This document shows, in pieces, positions 1 through 11,925 of a DNA stretch of 64,000 nt. This DNA is from Congeria kusceri (Eukaryota > Mollusca > Bivalvia > Myida > Dreissenidae), in the NCBI GenBank assembly GCA_027627225.1, contig CM051030.1:19513415-19577414 (forward strand), read 5' to 3'. A program made the translations under genes and the position numbers. How positions within the stretch are numbered: the stretch's first letter is position 1; the number at the start of each line of letters is the position of its first letter. The notes under the pieces are model-generated. The model did no database searches. It saw only the letters and a list, made by a program, of their open reading frames with translations, and was not told where the DNA came from.

Positions 1-331
1 ATCTTTGTAGAGGACCACTATACGATGTTACATACCAAATACAAAACCTCTGGGTCTTGCAGTTTTAGAAGAGAATATTTTTTATTCGTTTTGCTATTCA
101 AGTATTTTATAAACCATATGACCCCCAGGGTGCGGCCAGTTTTAAGAGGATGTCAAATATCAAATAAAAGCTCTCAGCCTTGTGGTTTCAGAGATTTTAA
201 AAATAATTTTGCTATTTTACTGTATATAATGCATAGGACCCCCTGGATGTGGCCATTTTTGACCCCAGGGGAATTATTTGAACTTTGTCGAGGACCACTA
301 GAGGATGTCACATATCAAATATGAAAGCTCT
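1..331 (+). repeat. Tandem array C, partial (window edge)
   Basis: About two and a half units with a period near 150 bp. Each unit carries ACCAAATAC or ATCAAATAT followed by a CTCTGGGCCTTG-like stretch, then a CTATATAAACCATG-like stretch. It is the same family as the array at 14274-15010. The left end lies outside the window. Short reading frames here are by-products of the repeat. Confidence 0.75.
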
Positions 332-677
332 GAGCCTTGTGCTTTCAAAGTACATTTTTAATGTTTTAAAGTTGCCAAAGATAAACATTTGCATGTGTTC
401 CATATTGTTTTATTCCACTCATTTGTACTCCCTTTCTTTCGAAGTCATTTGGTCAATTTTAAGGTCGGTTGAGTCACAATTTTTGTTTTGACCTTATGAT
501 GGTAAAACATACAATCAATGCATTTAATGAGAAATTAGTAATACAAACACAGATTTGTACTACTTAGCTATAAATGCTACCTATTGCCAGCTGCCAAACC
601 AGGACAAACCAAAATCTCTTCTGGATGCATGCTGTCATTGTGGAGAATCTGAAATGATACAAGAGGTCTACGATGGA
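332..677. other. Unassigned AT-rich DNA
   Basis: No gene, RNA gene or repeat boundary was recognised in this stretch. Confidence 0.5.
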
Positions 678-777
678 TTTTTTCGGCGTAGCTATCTAAC
701 CCAACTTTTGACCCTTGTCAACATCCAATCAAATGTAAAAATTTCCACACGTAGTCCTGAATTAATAACTCCTAACA

Positions 778-1140
778 AGGCATCGGCTAATTTAACAAGG
801 CCCTAGGTCACTCACCTGAGGGGCTAAGCAAGTTTCATGTTAATTGAGCAACAAATGTCGCCTCTAGAGCATTCACTAACTTTTTCTTTAATTTGCCCCA
901 ATGACCTACTTTCTGACCTCACATGGCCCAGTTTCGAACTCGACCACGATATCAATAGCACAAATGTTCTGAGCAAGTTTCATGTTGATTGGGCAAAAAA
1001 TGTGGCCTAGAGTGTTCACAAGCCTCTTCTTAAAATTGCCCTAGTGACCTAGTTTTGACCCAGTTTCGAACTCATCTGAGAAATCATTGGAACAAATGTT
1101 CTGGGCAAGTTTCATGAAGATTGGGTAATAAATGTGATAT
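778..1140 (+). repeat. Tandem array D inside R1 copy 1
   Basis: Three units with AGCAAGTTTCATG-like starts at about 827, 972 and 1105 (periods about 145 and 133 bp), each followed by TTGGGCAAAAAATG-like sequence. It opens with AACAAGGCCCTAGGTCACTC, a variant of the composite-repeat head seen at 11346 and 12511. Confidence 0.7.
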
Positions 1141-2077
1141 ACAGAGTGCTCACAAGGGGTTAATATAAAGTTAAAAACATATCTTTGACATACACTCAAG
1201 AACTGAACATAATTATTAACAATTTTACTCATTGTATGTCATGAATGTAATATTCAGGCGCATAATAAAATAATTATTTTGTTAAGCCTACATCAGCGGC
1301 ACGCTCTGTAAATAGCAATTACAATGATCCCATTGGTTGACCGATATCTGTGCTCTGAAACATATGTAGATATTAATTGGGCGAAGATTGGTATGAAATG
1401 ATCCATTCTAGATAGCGAATTAAACACACTCCTGAGAACAGGTGCATCATTTAAAACTAGCGAAGGTATAGAGATCTGTGCTAATATACAGATCAGTTAG
1501 CGTCCGGAGAATCATAAACCCGAGAATTTCAATCGATGGGGAATTTATATTTATATACTTACTGTGCATGTAATTTTATATTTGAATTGCGGTTGTGTTT
1601 TATTTGGATTTACTTATAATTGCACCTTTCTATCAACTTCTCCAATAGATGTTATTCAATCTCTAAAATAGTTAACATAAGTCTCGTATTACGTCAAAAT
1701 GCTGTTCAAGTTACTTTTACTTCGTTTGCATAGCATGAATACACATTCCGCAGAACTAATGATACTTATAGTATATTATTTAACATAACTATGTACACTT
1801 GTCTGAAAAATATTCATTTTCATTCCTTACCGCAATTATTTTCTGACAATGCTTTTTTGTTAAATTTGCCTGACAACTTCGACATTTAACAGTTATAGTT
1901 ATTAGTCAGTTTTTTCTAAACTGTCAAAACATGAATAATTTCACGGTGGTTGAATGTGTTATTTTTATAATTTGACTTTCACCGCAGTTTTCCGTCGTAT
2001 ATACGGGTATTGATTAGCCTTTTATGATATGCAAAATACACAATAAATAACGATAGCAATTCTACACTGACCATCCG

Positions 2078-2152
2078 TCGGAAAGGCTGAGTGGTTTAAA
2101 GACGAAGTACATCGGTTGTTAATAGAGCGAATCGGTTCGAATCCCAGAGAGT
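2078..2152 (+). ncRNA. tRNA-like sequence with pol III boxes
   Basis: A box A-like AGGCTGAGTGG (2084-2094) and a box B match GGTTCGAATCC (2134-2144) are spaced as in a tRNA gene. The acceptor arm does not pair well and no anticodon arm can be assigned, so it is a tRNA-derived relic or SINE head rather than a working tRNA gene. Confidence 0.45.
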
Positions 2153-2489
2153 TATAAATTTTATTTTATAATTTAACGCAAGATTTTTTTATTGTACATT
2201 GCTTTAATTAGTGAATCATGATTTTCACAAATAAATGATATTAAAAACTCCACAGAGACGGATACGGCAGACAAAGACGAAGAAGCGCTTATCTGAATTT
2301 GTTTTTAAATTGTTATGTTATCAGTTATTTCTTTAATGAACATTAAAACAAAATCAAAAGAAAAGATTGAAAAAAAAGAGAAAAAAAAAGGCAAAATAAC
2401 AAATATCTGAAAATATAAAATCTAATATTAAAAAAAATTGCAATTTAACATTTACAGTATTACCTTTTAGCTCAAAATATTTTTTTGAA

Positions 2490-2556
2490 TGACGGGACTC
2501 GAACCAGCAAAAGCTAGGTTAACGTGATGAGCATATTACCACTCAGCTACATCCTC
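2490..2556 (-). ncRNA. tRNA-like sequence with pol III boxes, minus strand
   Basis: Read on the minus strand it has box A TAGCTGAGTGG (2539-2549) and box B GGTTCGAGTCC (2495-2505). The minus strand downstream continues into TTCAAAAAAATATTTTG, not a long clean T run. It differs in sequence from the tRNA-like at 2078, so the pair is not one inverted duplication. The anticodon arm is not convincing. Confidence 0.45.
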
Positions 2557-3078
2557 TCTAATATTTTATAGGTAGAAATTACTGCTTCATTGAAAACCCT
2601 GCTTTTAATTATATCATACATCACATGTAGTATGTTCTACCCAAAACCCGAAGCACGCTATCGGAATATAATGAATGCTGGCCGAAGATATAAATATCAC
2701 AATCAACTACCGTGAAATTATTCATGTTTTGACAGTTCAGAAAAAAACGGACAGTAATGTAATTTACTAGCATTTATATTATTCATTTATCACCGGTGAA
2801 AACATAGAAAGAATTATCGGTTTATTCACGGTACACATATTAATAATGTTTGAGCTTATCGCAAATTAATTTTGGGTCCGATAAGTTTACTTATGGTGTC
2901 CGAAAAATCTACAGTCTGAGAAGTATACTTAGTGGGGACCAAAAAAGCTGGGGTCCAAGAAGTCCCGTAACCGATCATCTTGTCCATCTTGTATTATGTT
3001 TCGGGTAAAAAAATGACATCTCAATATCAATTTCAACGCCGATTGTCTTTTTTTAAGACATTTCTTGTTTAACTTATC

Positions 3079-5247
3079 GCAATATTTATTGAGATATATT
3101 GTGACTTTTGTATTTTATGTATTTAATAAGCTGAAGACTGTAAACTCACTATGAACAGCGCAATATTTTATAGGATGGTATTTTTACTTTTTACTTGCAC
3201 CGATGTTGATGACAGGCGCAACAACAGCAACATATAAACAGCAGATGGAAAAGCAAAACAATTATGAGCAACACTCTCAAACTGCCTGTCATGGTTGTTC
3301 ACTGTATTTATTGTATTGCACACAGAGATTTTTTTACATGTACACAATGCAACAGATAATTTTTCAGCAAACAGTTTTTCACTTCCTAATTTTGTAATGA
3401 ACTCGTTTTTTTACTGACCATCTTCAAGACTAATTAGTTTTTATCAATTTTTAAATAGTTTTCAGTCTATAGTTTACAATTTAAAAATCAGCTTTGTTTC
3501 GTCCATTACACTTTTGCTTGTTGAAAAGCTGTCAAATTTAGTTCACTATTTCATAAATGGTTGCAAATTACTGTAATAAATGAACAATAAATGGAGAATT
3601 TAGCCTTCGAACAATATTTAAATTACAAAATCAACGTTGATAGACAGAAGGTTGTTTTTGATTTTCAATTTTTCTTTCAATACTGGTTCCATGTCAAAAC
3701 GGTTACACGTCTGGTTCCCAACTCTTATAACTTACACTCTGCCCTGAATATCTGGTTGATAATGACGCAAAAGTAGGGAACCAGACAAGTCAGAACGGTC
3801 TGTATTTTGATGCGGTGCAACAGTAATGATTAACTCAGGCAAATGATCCTTGTCAACAAAAATGATAAAAATGTGGTTGCAATTAGTTTTTTGAAATATT
3901 AAATAGTTTTTTAACTATAACTTTTAAAAATTAAATCGTTTTTATAGAAAATCAATTCGTTTTAACAAAAAATGACGCTTATCTGTAGCACTGCATGTAC
4001 AGGTACTCTATTCATGATGCATTTTTGTTTTGTGCATGTATTGAACTTTTTATTTTAACTTCAAACAATGTATCATGTTTAATTTATTATTAAGCATAAA
4101 CATTTTTAAGAGAAAACATGTACCCCAAACATAAATGGAATATCGGTCGCCAGTACAGTCTATAATGGTCTTCACCCCTACAAAACTAGAAACTTTACAA
4201 AACTGCCTTTCAAATGTTTATCACTGACAATAACTGTGTTATAATTCAGTCAAATGTTTTGTAATCAACTTTTTGATAACAAGAAAAAGCACAAAACTGC
4301 AAGAAGACCACATGAACAATGCAATATATTAGTATGGACATTCATATTGCAATATTTTATTGCAGAATCAAATATTGCAATACACCAATATACTGGTATA
4401 TTGTGACACCCTACTCCCAAGGACCATTTCTGTGAAATTAATTTGCTTTCCGACAAGAAGATTTTCAAAGTTTTCTACATAGAAATATAAGGAAAGCTTT
4501 ACTGGTTCACTTCTCTAACATTAGCGATAACCGCACACCTGATATGCAAATTATGGCGCAATCAATGTTATAGCAAACAAGGCTTGTCACAGGATGTGAT
4601 GTACGCCCCCAAAGCATATGCTTGTCAGAGGAAGGCAACACAATGTCAAGAGTACAATATTATGCCCTGGACAAATATTTTCATAAGGATTTGTCCTTAG
4701 TTTCATAATCTTATATTTCTCAGGTCAAACCTGACTAGCTTAATTCAAGTGAAACATGAACATGTTAAATTAACAAAACCTTTTGTAATATTAATGCTGT
4801 ATTACCTGTTGTTGTCATATATAATTTGTTTCCAATTTACAAACACCTGTATTATGAAATATTTACCAAACTTTAAGTACAAGATTCTTTTATTATGGTA
4901 TTTTATGACATAGGTTTCAGATATCTCAATTCACTAAATAATATTGTCACTATTGGTTTTTATTTACAAGCATAATAACATGGAAGGCTTTTAAAAGAAA
5001 CATACTGGATACATACATTGAAAGCTAAATATCCTAAGGAACTTCATTCAAAAATTGTGTATACTATTTAATTTTTAAAATAATTGTTTTTCAATGTACA
5101 ATATTTTATAGTTCTATTATCTGTTTATTGTTTATAAATTACTGTTTCATGGATTCCATAAACTTTTCATAATAAATGGTGCACCCCCCACGTTTGTTAC
5201 TGTTATTTATAATATTTTGCTTTTAAAACCGTTATTTACAGTGACTT
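3079..5247. other. Unassigned AT-rich DNA
   Basis: No gene was found. Near 4320-4410 there is a self-complementary stretch with repeated TTGCAATAT words ending in TGTGACACCCTA, which looks like half of a hAT-type MITE. Its partner end was not found. Confidence 0.4.
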
Positions 5248-5805
5248 TCAGGCCTTTTTCTGACCTTTTTGGGAAAAAGTACCTTGGTAAAATTGGGAAA
5301 TTCACGATGTAAAATTTTAAAAATTGGGAAAAATTCGTATCGCTAAATCATAAGTATAATGAAGAAATTTACTGTTTTAAATCAATAAATAAGAATTTAA
5401 TAGCACTAATAAATTTAATTTAACTCTAAATTGTGATAAATACCAAAGCAAGCTATGCAACCAAAGTTTGTAATCATATGCATGTCTCATTTCCTATAAG
5501 TATGTGTATATTTCTAAAAAAGCATCACCAAATCTGTCCAATTTCACCAAAATAAAATTGTGGGATCTACTGTCTACATGTCTTTGATTTAGTTTAAATG
5601 ATGAATTAATAAACATCGTGTAGTGCCTACACTACGTAGGTCGCAAAAATATGTGATAACTTGAAAAGAAATCTTTACCTCCTTATATTTTAATCCTTCC
5701 TTAAACTGACACATCCACTTGTGTAAATAACAAAATATTTGCCCATAATTCATGTTAAATTTCATCATGATAGAGGACAAACAAATCGTTTTTCTTTGTG
5801 TTACC

Positions 5806-5962
5806 CATTATTTTCATAAGGCCTCTAGCCTCTAATATACAAGCATATCACTCCAGTGACCAGTCTATTTCGCTACTTAAAAGTTCTAAATTTAAATTTT
5901 GGACGTATTCTCACGTGACCACAGATATATAAATGCTGCACTTAGCACGAGGAACTCATAGT
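5806..5962 (+). repeat. DIRS left inverted terminal repeat
   Basis: About 157 bp, complementary to 10241-10396. Shared blocks include AAGCATATCACTCCAGTGAC, CAGTCTATTTCGC and AATGCTGCACTTAGCAC. The outer part (CATTATTTTCATAAGGCCTC) is also complementary to the left half of the internal region at 9987-10028. Confidence 0.85.
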
Positions 5963-6190
5963 CATTTCAGCTACCGTAGTCGCTACACAGTACAACCGGA
6001 CAGTGTCGTCCATTGGTAAGTGACCACGTGTATTACTTGAAATGAATTTTATGCTTTTATAACACGAAAAGCATTTGGAAAATATTTGTTATACATTATT
6101 ATTTCAGAGTCTGAAGGACTCTATATCACTACGTGCACGTGCTAACTGGTATTTTGCCACGAGTTTATATCTCTTGACAATTACACGTGC

Positions 6191-7176
6191 TTGCTCTACC
6201 AAATAAACAGCAAAAAGAAAACAGATAACGACGATGTCCTATCTCTATTTCAGTCTACTGACGAGGAATTTTTGGGGTTTGAGCAAGACAATATAAATTT
6301 CCAGTCGAGGGCCCCTAAGAAATTAGCCTCTACTGTTACTAAAGTTAACAAACAAAACAAAAGCATTCCAAATGCTACAACTTCCGGTAAAAACAAAAAA
6401 GCTGAGAAAAAGAAATCCGCAGAAAGCACTATAAGCGAATCTTTGGCCATTTTGATAAACACGGCCTGTACGAAACAGTGCCAAGTTAACAACATCATTG
6501 ATAAATACAAAGTGCCTGCAAACTGTGAGTCTATGTCTGCACCTCGAGTAAATGAGGAAATTTGGGGCGATCTAATGAAATTTAGATGTGTTCAAACCAC
6601 TGATAAAAGTCTGAGAGACATTCAGGGTCTTGTTACAGCTGGCATGATTCCAATTTTGTCTATGGCTAAGCTTGTTCAACCATATATTTCAAAACTTCCA
6701 CAGTTGAAAGAACTGATATCTGTTTCGCTGACTGTCCTAGGCCAAGTCCAATTTCACATTAGCAAAAGACGACGATACCTTTTGAGGCCGTCTCTTCAAA
6801 ACAAAATATTCTGGAATATGCAATATAAGCACTCCTATCACTTCATACCTTTTTGGTGACGATATTTCAAAAGTTAAAAAAGTGTGAAACCACTGTAAAA
6901 GTTGGCAAATTCTTCTCTCCAAACAGATACCCAAAACATGGTAGTAGCTATGGCCCAATGAGAGTATCTCGTGGCAGAGGCACGTATAGAGCTAGACCAT
7001 ACAATGGCTACGGCAATACCACCACGTATGGCCGGCAAGCAACAATGACCAGACAGCAGTATGGCCAGTTTGGACATGTACACAATGTGCACAACTTTGC
7101 CAACAAGCTGACAAAGCAGTCGCCTTCGTGTACCGCTACAACAGCCCCAAACCAGAGGCTCAAGATTTCAATGTAA
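6191..7176 (+). pseudogene. DIRS gag-like protein, frameshifted
   Basis: Two overlapping frames (6191-6859 and 6853-7176) together encode a gag-like protein. The first 222 residues start with a polar, lysine-rich region (about residues 60-80, KNKKAEKKKS). A conserved-looking block follows, with DKYKVPANCESM, PRVNEEIWGDL and LLRPSLQNK-like motifs that I associate with DIRS gag proteins. The second frame is rich in Gly, Tyr and Arg (SRGRGTYRARPYNGYGN), a likely basic RNA-binding tail. The frame change near 6850 means one intact protein is not made. The start chosen may be internal, since the true N-terminus cannot be fixed. The function, packaging of element RNA, is inferred from position and family. 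Confidence 0.65.
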
Positions 7177-7199
7177 GGTAAGCAATTCTCAGAGATTAA

Positions 7200-8585
7200 T
7201 ATCTTGCTGTGACGAGTGGGTATAAATAACCTCAGACCCATGGATCTTACAAACTATTCAAGGCTATCATATCAATTTTGAAACAATTCCAGTGCAATTG
7301 AAACTACCTGGACAAATACAGTTATTGAATGTCCTTGAATTAATACAACCAAATGACTGGTTTATTTCACTGGATTTACGCTCAGCCTATTGGTCAATTC
7401 CTATAAGTAAAGACTGTACAAAGTTTCTCAAATTCAAATGGAGAGACCAGTTATTCAAATTTGTATGTCTTCCCTTTGGCCTTTCGTGGGCCCCATTTGT
7501 GTTCACAAAAACCCTTAAACCAGTATATGCTTCCTTTCGTAGCATGGGCATCATATGTTCGTATTATACTGATGATTCCATTGGCATGAATGCTGATAAA
7601 CAGATGTGTGCAAAAGATGCTAGAACCATGATTCAGCTATTGGAATCATTAGGTTTTGTTATTACAATGAGAAATCGATAATAATTCCTGTTAAAAGGAT
7701 TGCATTTTTTGGTTTTATACTAGATTCAGTGAGATTTATGGTATTTTTGCCAGATGAAAAAGTAGAGAAAATTAAGCAATCAGCATCTAGATTACTATCA
7801 AAAAGCAAAGTACCTGTCAGGGAACTGGCATCCTTTATTGCTTTACTGATAAATGCATTTTTTGCAATATTAGAAGCTCAAATGCATTACAGAAGTTTAG
7901 AAAGACCTTGAATATAAATCCAGATTCTGACTCTATGGTCATGTTAAATCCAGTTTCTCGTAATGAAATAAAATGGTGGTTTGACAATGTCCAAATAAAA
8001 AATGGGAAGAAAATTAGGCAAAAGCCTCTTTCTTTGTGGATTCAGTCAGACGTATCCAATCAAGGATATAGGAGGTATGCAAAACCAATGGATTTATTGA
8101 AAACAGAGATTTGGGAGTGGTGTATTGCAAAGAAAATATTCCTAACAGCATTATATTTACCAGGTGTTGAAAATGTACACGCTGATTTTTCATCCAGAAA
8201 TTTTTCACACACTACTGAATGGATGTTGAAAAGACACATTTTGAACAGATTATCAACACAGTTAATAAAACCAAATGTGGATGTATTTGCGTCTATATTA
8301 AACTGTCAGTTACAAAGTTATGTTTCGTGGACACCTGATCCAAATGCAGTTTGTGCCAATGCTTTCAGTTTAGATTGGTCACATTATATTCCATATATTT
8401 TTCCTCCCTTTAGGTTAATGGGAGCAATAATGAATAAAATTCAGGAAGATTGTGTTGACGAGGCCTTGATTGTATGTCCTTTTTGGACAAACCAGACACG
8501 GTTTCCAATGCTATTACATTGCATGATTTTTTTACCTTTCAGGATTCCAAGACGCAAGGATCTGTTGACACTTCCACACAATTGA
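7200..8585 (+). pseudogene. DIRS reverse transcriptase-RNase H, broken
   Basis: The RT region starts near 7236 (DPWILQTIQGYHINFETIP). It contains WFISLDLRSAYWSIPI with the first catalytic Asp, FVCLPFGLSWAPFVF, and YYTDDS, which replaces the usual Y-L/I-DD motif. A stop at 7678-7680 breaks the frame; it resumes at 7729-7911 (thumb region) and at 7908-8585. The last part has the RNase H start (LWIQSDVSNQG) but jumps straight to EIWEWCIAKKIFLTALYLPG, so the middle of RNase H is deleted. After that, YLPGVENVHADFSSR and DVFASILNCQLQSYVSW are typical of DIRS polyproteins. It would copy element RNA into DNA; as it stands it cannot be active. Confidence 0.82.
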
Positions 8586-9584
8586 GCGTTCCATCCGATA
8601 GGAAAACATTTACAACTGATTGGCGTGATTGTATCAAGAAAAAGCTCAAAAATCAGGGCATTCCGTCAGACGTTACAGGACACATCTTCAACAGCTGGCA
8701 AACAGGGACAAAGAAACAGTATTCCAATGCATGGTGGAAGTGGAGTTTGTGGTGTAGTATTAAACAGAGTAATCCCGTTCATCCAACTGAAAAGTGATCG
8801 CGTCTTATCTGTTGTATTTACAAAACATGAACAAATCTTATAGTGTTATTAACACACATAAAGCTGTTATATTAGAAACATTTAAGTTGATTGATTTTAA
8901 ATATAATACAATATTTGTGCTTATAAACAGATTTATGAAAAGCTAATCCGCCAAAGCCTAGATACCAGACTACTTGGGATGCTAGCAAAGTGTTGGATTT
9001 AGTATCAAAATGGATGCCATTAAAGACTTATCTTTGTTAACTTATATGTTATTAGTATTGGTAACTTTATCTGCAGCGTGTTCAAACATTGAAATTTCTT
9101 TGTGAGGATCAGTGTGTTTTTCTAAATTATGGTGTGACTTTCTATTGTGGTGATAAATTGAAGACTTCGAAACCTGGGAATAATTATTTCCTTCAGTTAA
9201 AGAATTTTGAAGAACCTAAATTTTTATGTCCAGTAAGGACATTGAAATATTATTTGTCAAAAACAAAATGTCTTAGAAAAGATGTTCAGTTGTTTATTTC
9301 ATATTGTACTTAAAAATCTGTTTCTACTAGTACACTAAAACAGGCTAAAACAGGTTTTGTCATTGGCTGGTACTAATACAAACACATTTAAAGCCCATTC
9401 TTATAGAGGTGCATCTGTCTCTGCAGCTGCCATGGTTGGGTGTAAAGTTTCTGATACTTTGAAAACTGCTGATTGGTCATCTGTTAAGAATTTTAAGACG
9501 TTTTATTTAAGGGAAATTGAAAATGTTTCAAACCATCAAAATATCTCAACATTTAGTGATGCTGTGTTGTCTTACAGACATTAA
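8474..9584 (+). pseudogene. DIRS tyrosine recombinase, broken
   Basis: The N-terminal SAM-like domain is visible at 8590-8800 (DWRDCIKKKLKNQGIP, HIFNSWQTGTKKQYSNAW). After a frame break, QRVQTLKFLCEDQ (from 9073) carries the first catalytic Arg, and PVRTLKYYLSKTKCLR follows. The C-terminal part at 9357-9584 holds FKAHSYRGASVSAAAMVG (the H-x-x-R pair), then ADWSSVKNFKTFYLRE with the conserved Trp and the nucleophile Tyr. Catalytic residues are thus individually preserved although several frameshifts and stops (for example at 8795 and 9311) separate them. In DIRS elements this enzyme integrates circular DNA without making a target duplication. Confidence 0.85.
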
Positions 9585-9986
9585 AGTACATGTGCTCATG
9601 TTCTGAATGAACCATGACTTTGAAATGTATCAATGTTGATCATTTACATGTGAATTACTGAATTAAATGTTTGCTTATGTGTTGTATGCTTATGCAATTA
9701 ACTGGAATCTGTATTAGTGTGTACACATGCTATGAACTGGTACTGTAGTATGTTTTGTCTACATATTGTATTTTATGCACCGGGTAAAATCTTACGTGAA
9801 TATCAATACTAATTTTTCTGTATTAATACAGTTTAACTGTTACTGACATAGTATTGGTGCTTATTAAACAATTATTGTACAAGTGCATTTATAAACATTG
9901 ACTTTATCAAATTAATGCATTAAAATGCATTAAAATTATCATTATGATTTATTGTTGTCTCTTGTATTTTATGTTGTCATCTTTAA
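9585..9986 (+). other. DIRS 3' non-coding region
   Basis: AT-rich sequence between the recombinase stop and the internal complementary region, with no reading frame of note. Confidence 0.6.
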
Positions 9987-10108
9987 TATGCTTGTATATT
10001 GGAGGCTAGAGGCCTTATGAAAATAATGCACCCCCCCCCCATCCAAGCACTTGTGTGATGGATGGGGGGCATTATTGGAAATAAGGCCGGAGGCCGAAAT
10101 ACACAAGC
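9987..10108 (+). repeat. DIRS internal complementary region
   Basis: Bases 9987-10028 are complementary to the element's left end (about 5806-5849), and 10034-10108 to its right end (about 10356-10431). The junction of the two halves falls near a run of C residues at 10030-10040. In DIRS1-like elements this region is thought to template the joining of the two ends into a circle. Confidence 0.82.
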
Positions 10109-10240
10109 ACCCACCCTTGAAGGGAAGAACTATGTTCTATTGCGCCCACCCAAAAATGGTGATTATAACATAAACAATATATTTCATTGGAGACTTGTTC
10201 CTATTTTTGTTACGACAACATAAATTGTTACTTTAAAACC

Positions 10241-10396
10241 TATAAGTTCCTTGTGCTAAGTGCAGCATTTACATATTTGTGGTCTCGTGAGAATACGTCA
10301 ACAATTTAATTTTAGAACTTTAAAGTGGCGAAATAGACTGGTCACTGGAGTGATATGCTTGTAAATTTTCGGCCTCCGGCCTTATTTCATATAATG
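10241..10396 (-). repeat. DIRS right inverted terminal repeat
   Basis: The complement of 5806-5962. About 49 extra bases (10397-10445), with two facing copies of a GGATGGGGGG-like word, extend the right end and are mirrored in the internal complementary region. Confidence 0.83.
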
Positions 10397-10693
10397 CCCC
10401 CCATCCATCACACAAGTGCTTGGATGGGGGGTCCTTTTTATTACACAGCTATTAGAGTGTTCACCCATTGTAAACAATGTCAACGATTAAATGAGAGGAT
10501 ATCCAAATGTAAAGCAAGTGTCAAAAAAACGGCTGAAAAGTATTGAAAAATCGAATTTTCACTTTCATTTTCGAAGAAAATACAGGTTTTTTACAATTGG
10601 AAATTGGGGTAAGAATTGGGAAAAATTATGCATATTTGGCATTGGGAACGGGTCCGACTATCGGACCCATGAGAGCAGTAGAAAAAGGCCTGA

Positions 10694-11345
10694 CTTTGTA
10701 TCAATTCTGATCCTGCATTCTATTTATCATGTGTTTAATAAGTTATGTATTTATTAAATTATATATTTAATAATACATTTTATTGATTTTCATATAATTA
10801 TGCACTTTTACATAGTTGTATTGTGAAACTGAAGTAACTACTGTATATAGTTAATTCTATGGAAAAAAGTATGCAAAAAAGACGTAACGTAACGTGCATA
10901 ATGACGTCATCATGTGTTTTCTTTACGGTCATACCAGATGAAGACTAGATATAAGATACAAGATACAAGAAACTTAACATCGGCATGTATATAACAGTAA
11001 AAACATTAGCTATAAAGCTATTTCCCGACACAAAAATAACAGCAACATTTATTCATTAATAACAAAATCACAAAAAACACAGGCACTATAGCAATAAACA
11101 TTAACAGACAGTATCTTTTAAATTTATACAGTTGTTTATGGTACTGATATAACAAATAATAAAAAAATTAATTCAGTCGCAATACAAAATCACAAAAAGA
11201 TGATCGTGTGTCATATATCTAATAGCACTGAGCCACAAAAATTCATTTCAAACAAATTCATGTAACAAAAAATAACAGTACAGTGGGAAAACAAAAAGAT
11301 GTAGGTACAAAATTTCATGTATAAAAAAAGATAATACTAGGAAAT
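10694..11345. other. Unassigned AT-rich DNA
   Basis: No gene or repeat boundary was recognised. Confidence 0.45.
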
Positions 11346-11925
11346 ATTAACAAGAGGGCCATGATGGCCCAAAGCGCTCACCTGAGAACTGGTACAGATG
11401 AAGACCATACTGTTGTGACAGGTTTGAAAATTAAGGTATCAGAACAATACACAGACGGGGTAGAATCAACTTTGATTTAAAACATTAGTTAGTGCAATGG
11501 GCTAACTAAAGTACGAGTTGGGTAGTGGATGTGCGTTTTTTTGCTAATGGTTCTCAAATAATTTTCTCACTATTCTTACCTGACCCTTTTTCATTAACTC
11601 ATTGTCAATTCTGGAAAATGCACAAACAGTAGATTTTGATGTGTTTTTCGCAAACAGTTCGGAAACTAGCTACAATGCGATAATTGCGATGGCTGTGCTA
11701 CAAGGTAAAGTTTTACTTTTTCTTTAATAATTTTCTTTCCAATGATGATAAATGACGTTAATGCAGGCTCTGAAGACATCAATGTTGCATGTACAAATAA
11801 CTGCATGCAAGTCTTGCAACCGTTGGAAATCAAATGGTCATGTGCAAACTGTGTAAGTTTGGTCAACATTTAATCAAAAATTGTGTATGCAAGCCAATCA
11901 TTGATAACTTGTTGATGTTTTTTTC

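Larger units (their letters stand above)
1909..2750. mobile_element. Inverted-repeat element carrying two tRNA-like sequences
   Basis: Terminal inverted repeats at 1909-1952 and 2704-2748 match over about 44 bases with two mismatches and one T-run difference (core ACTGTCAAAACATGAATAAT). R1 copies 2, 3 and 5 lack this segment at the same place, so it is an insertion. Inside are two tRNA-like sequences facing each other (2078-2152 plus, 2490-2556 minus). No transposase frame is present and no clear target duplication was found. Confidence 0.6.
678..3078 (+). repeat. R1 interspersed repeat, copy 1 (interrupted)
   Basis: R1 is a family seen five times in this window. It starts with TTTTTTCGGCGTAGCT and ends near GCCGATTGTCTTT followed by AAGACATTTCTTG. 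Shared internal marks are GGGTCCGATAAGTT, GTCCGAAAAATCT and CCCGTAACCGATCATCTTG. This copy is split by tandem array D (about 778-1140) and by an inverted-repeat element (1909-2750). No coding frame survives. The class is not known to me. Confidence 0.65.
5796..10445 (+). mobile_element. DIRS-type tyrosine-recombinase retrotransposon, degenerate
   Basis: Gag-like, RT-RNase H and tyrosine recombinase reading frames occur in order on the plus strand. They lie between inverted terminal repeats (5806-5962 and 10241-10396), with an internal complementary region at 9987-10108. This is the structure of DIRS1-like elements, which integrate through a circular intermediate using a recombinase and not a DDE integrase. 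All frames are broken by frameshifts or deletions. The ends are set by comparison with the empty copy at 15226-15690 and are good to about 10 bp. Confidence 0.88.
5248..10693. mobile_element. Short inverted-repeat transposon split by the DIRS element
   Basis: A perfect 14-bp inverted repeat (TCAGGCCTTTTTCT) lies at 5248-5261 and 10680-10693, with ACTTT directly repeated just outside both ends (5244-5248 and 10693-10697 by one alignment). Both arms hold similar GGGAAAAATT-rich sequence. Without the DIRS insert the element would be about 0.8 kb. A partial inverted copy lies at 15226-15690. It has no coding capacity, so it is non-autonomous; the superfamily is uncertain. Confidence 0.6.
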
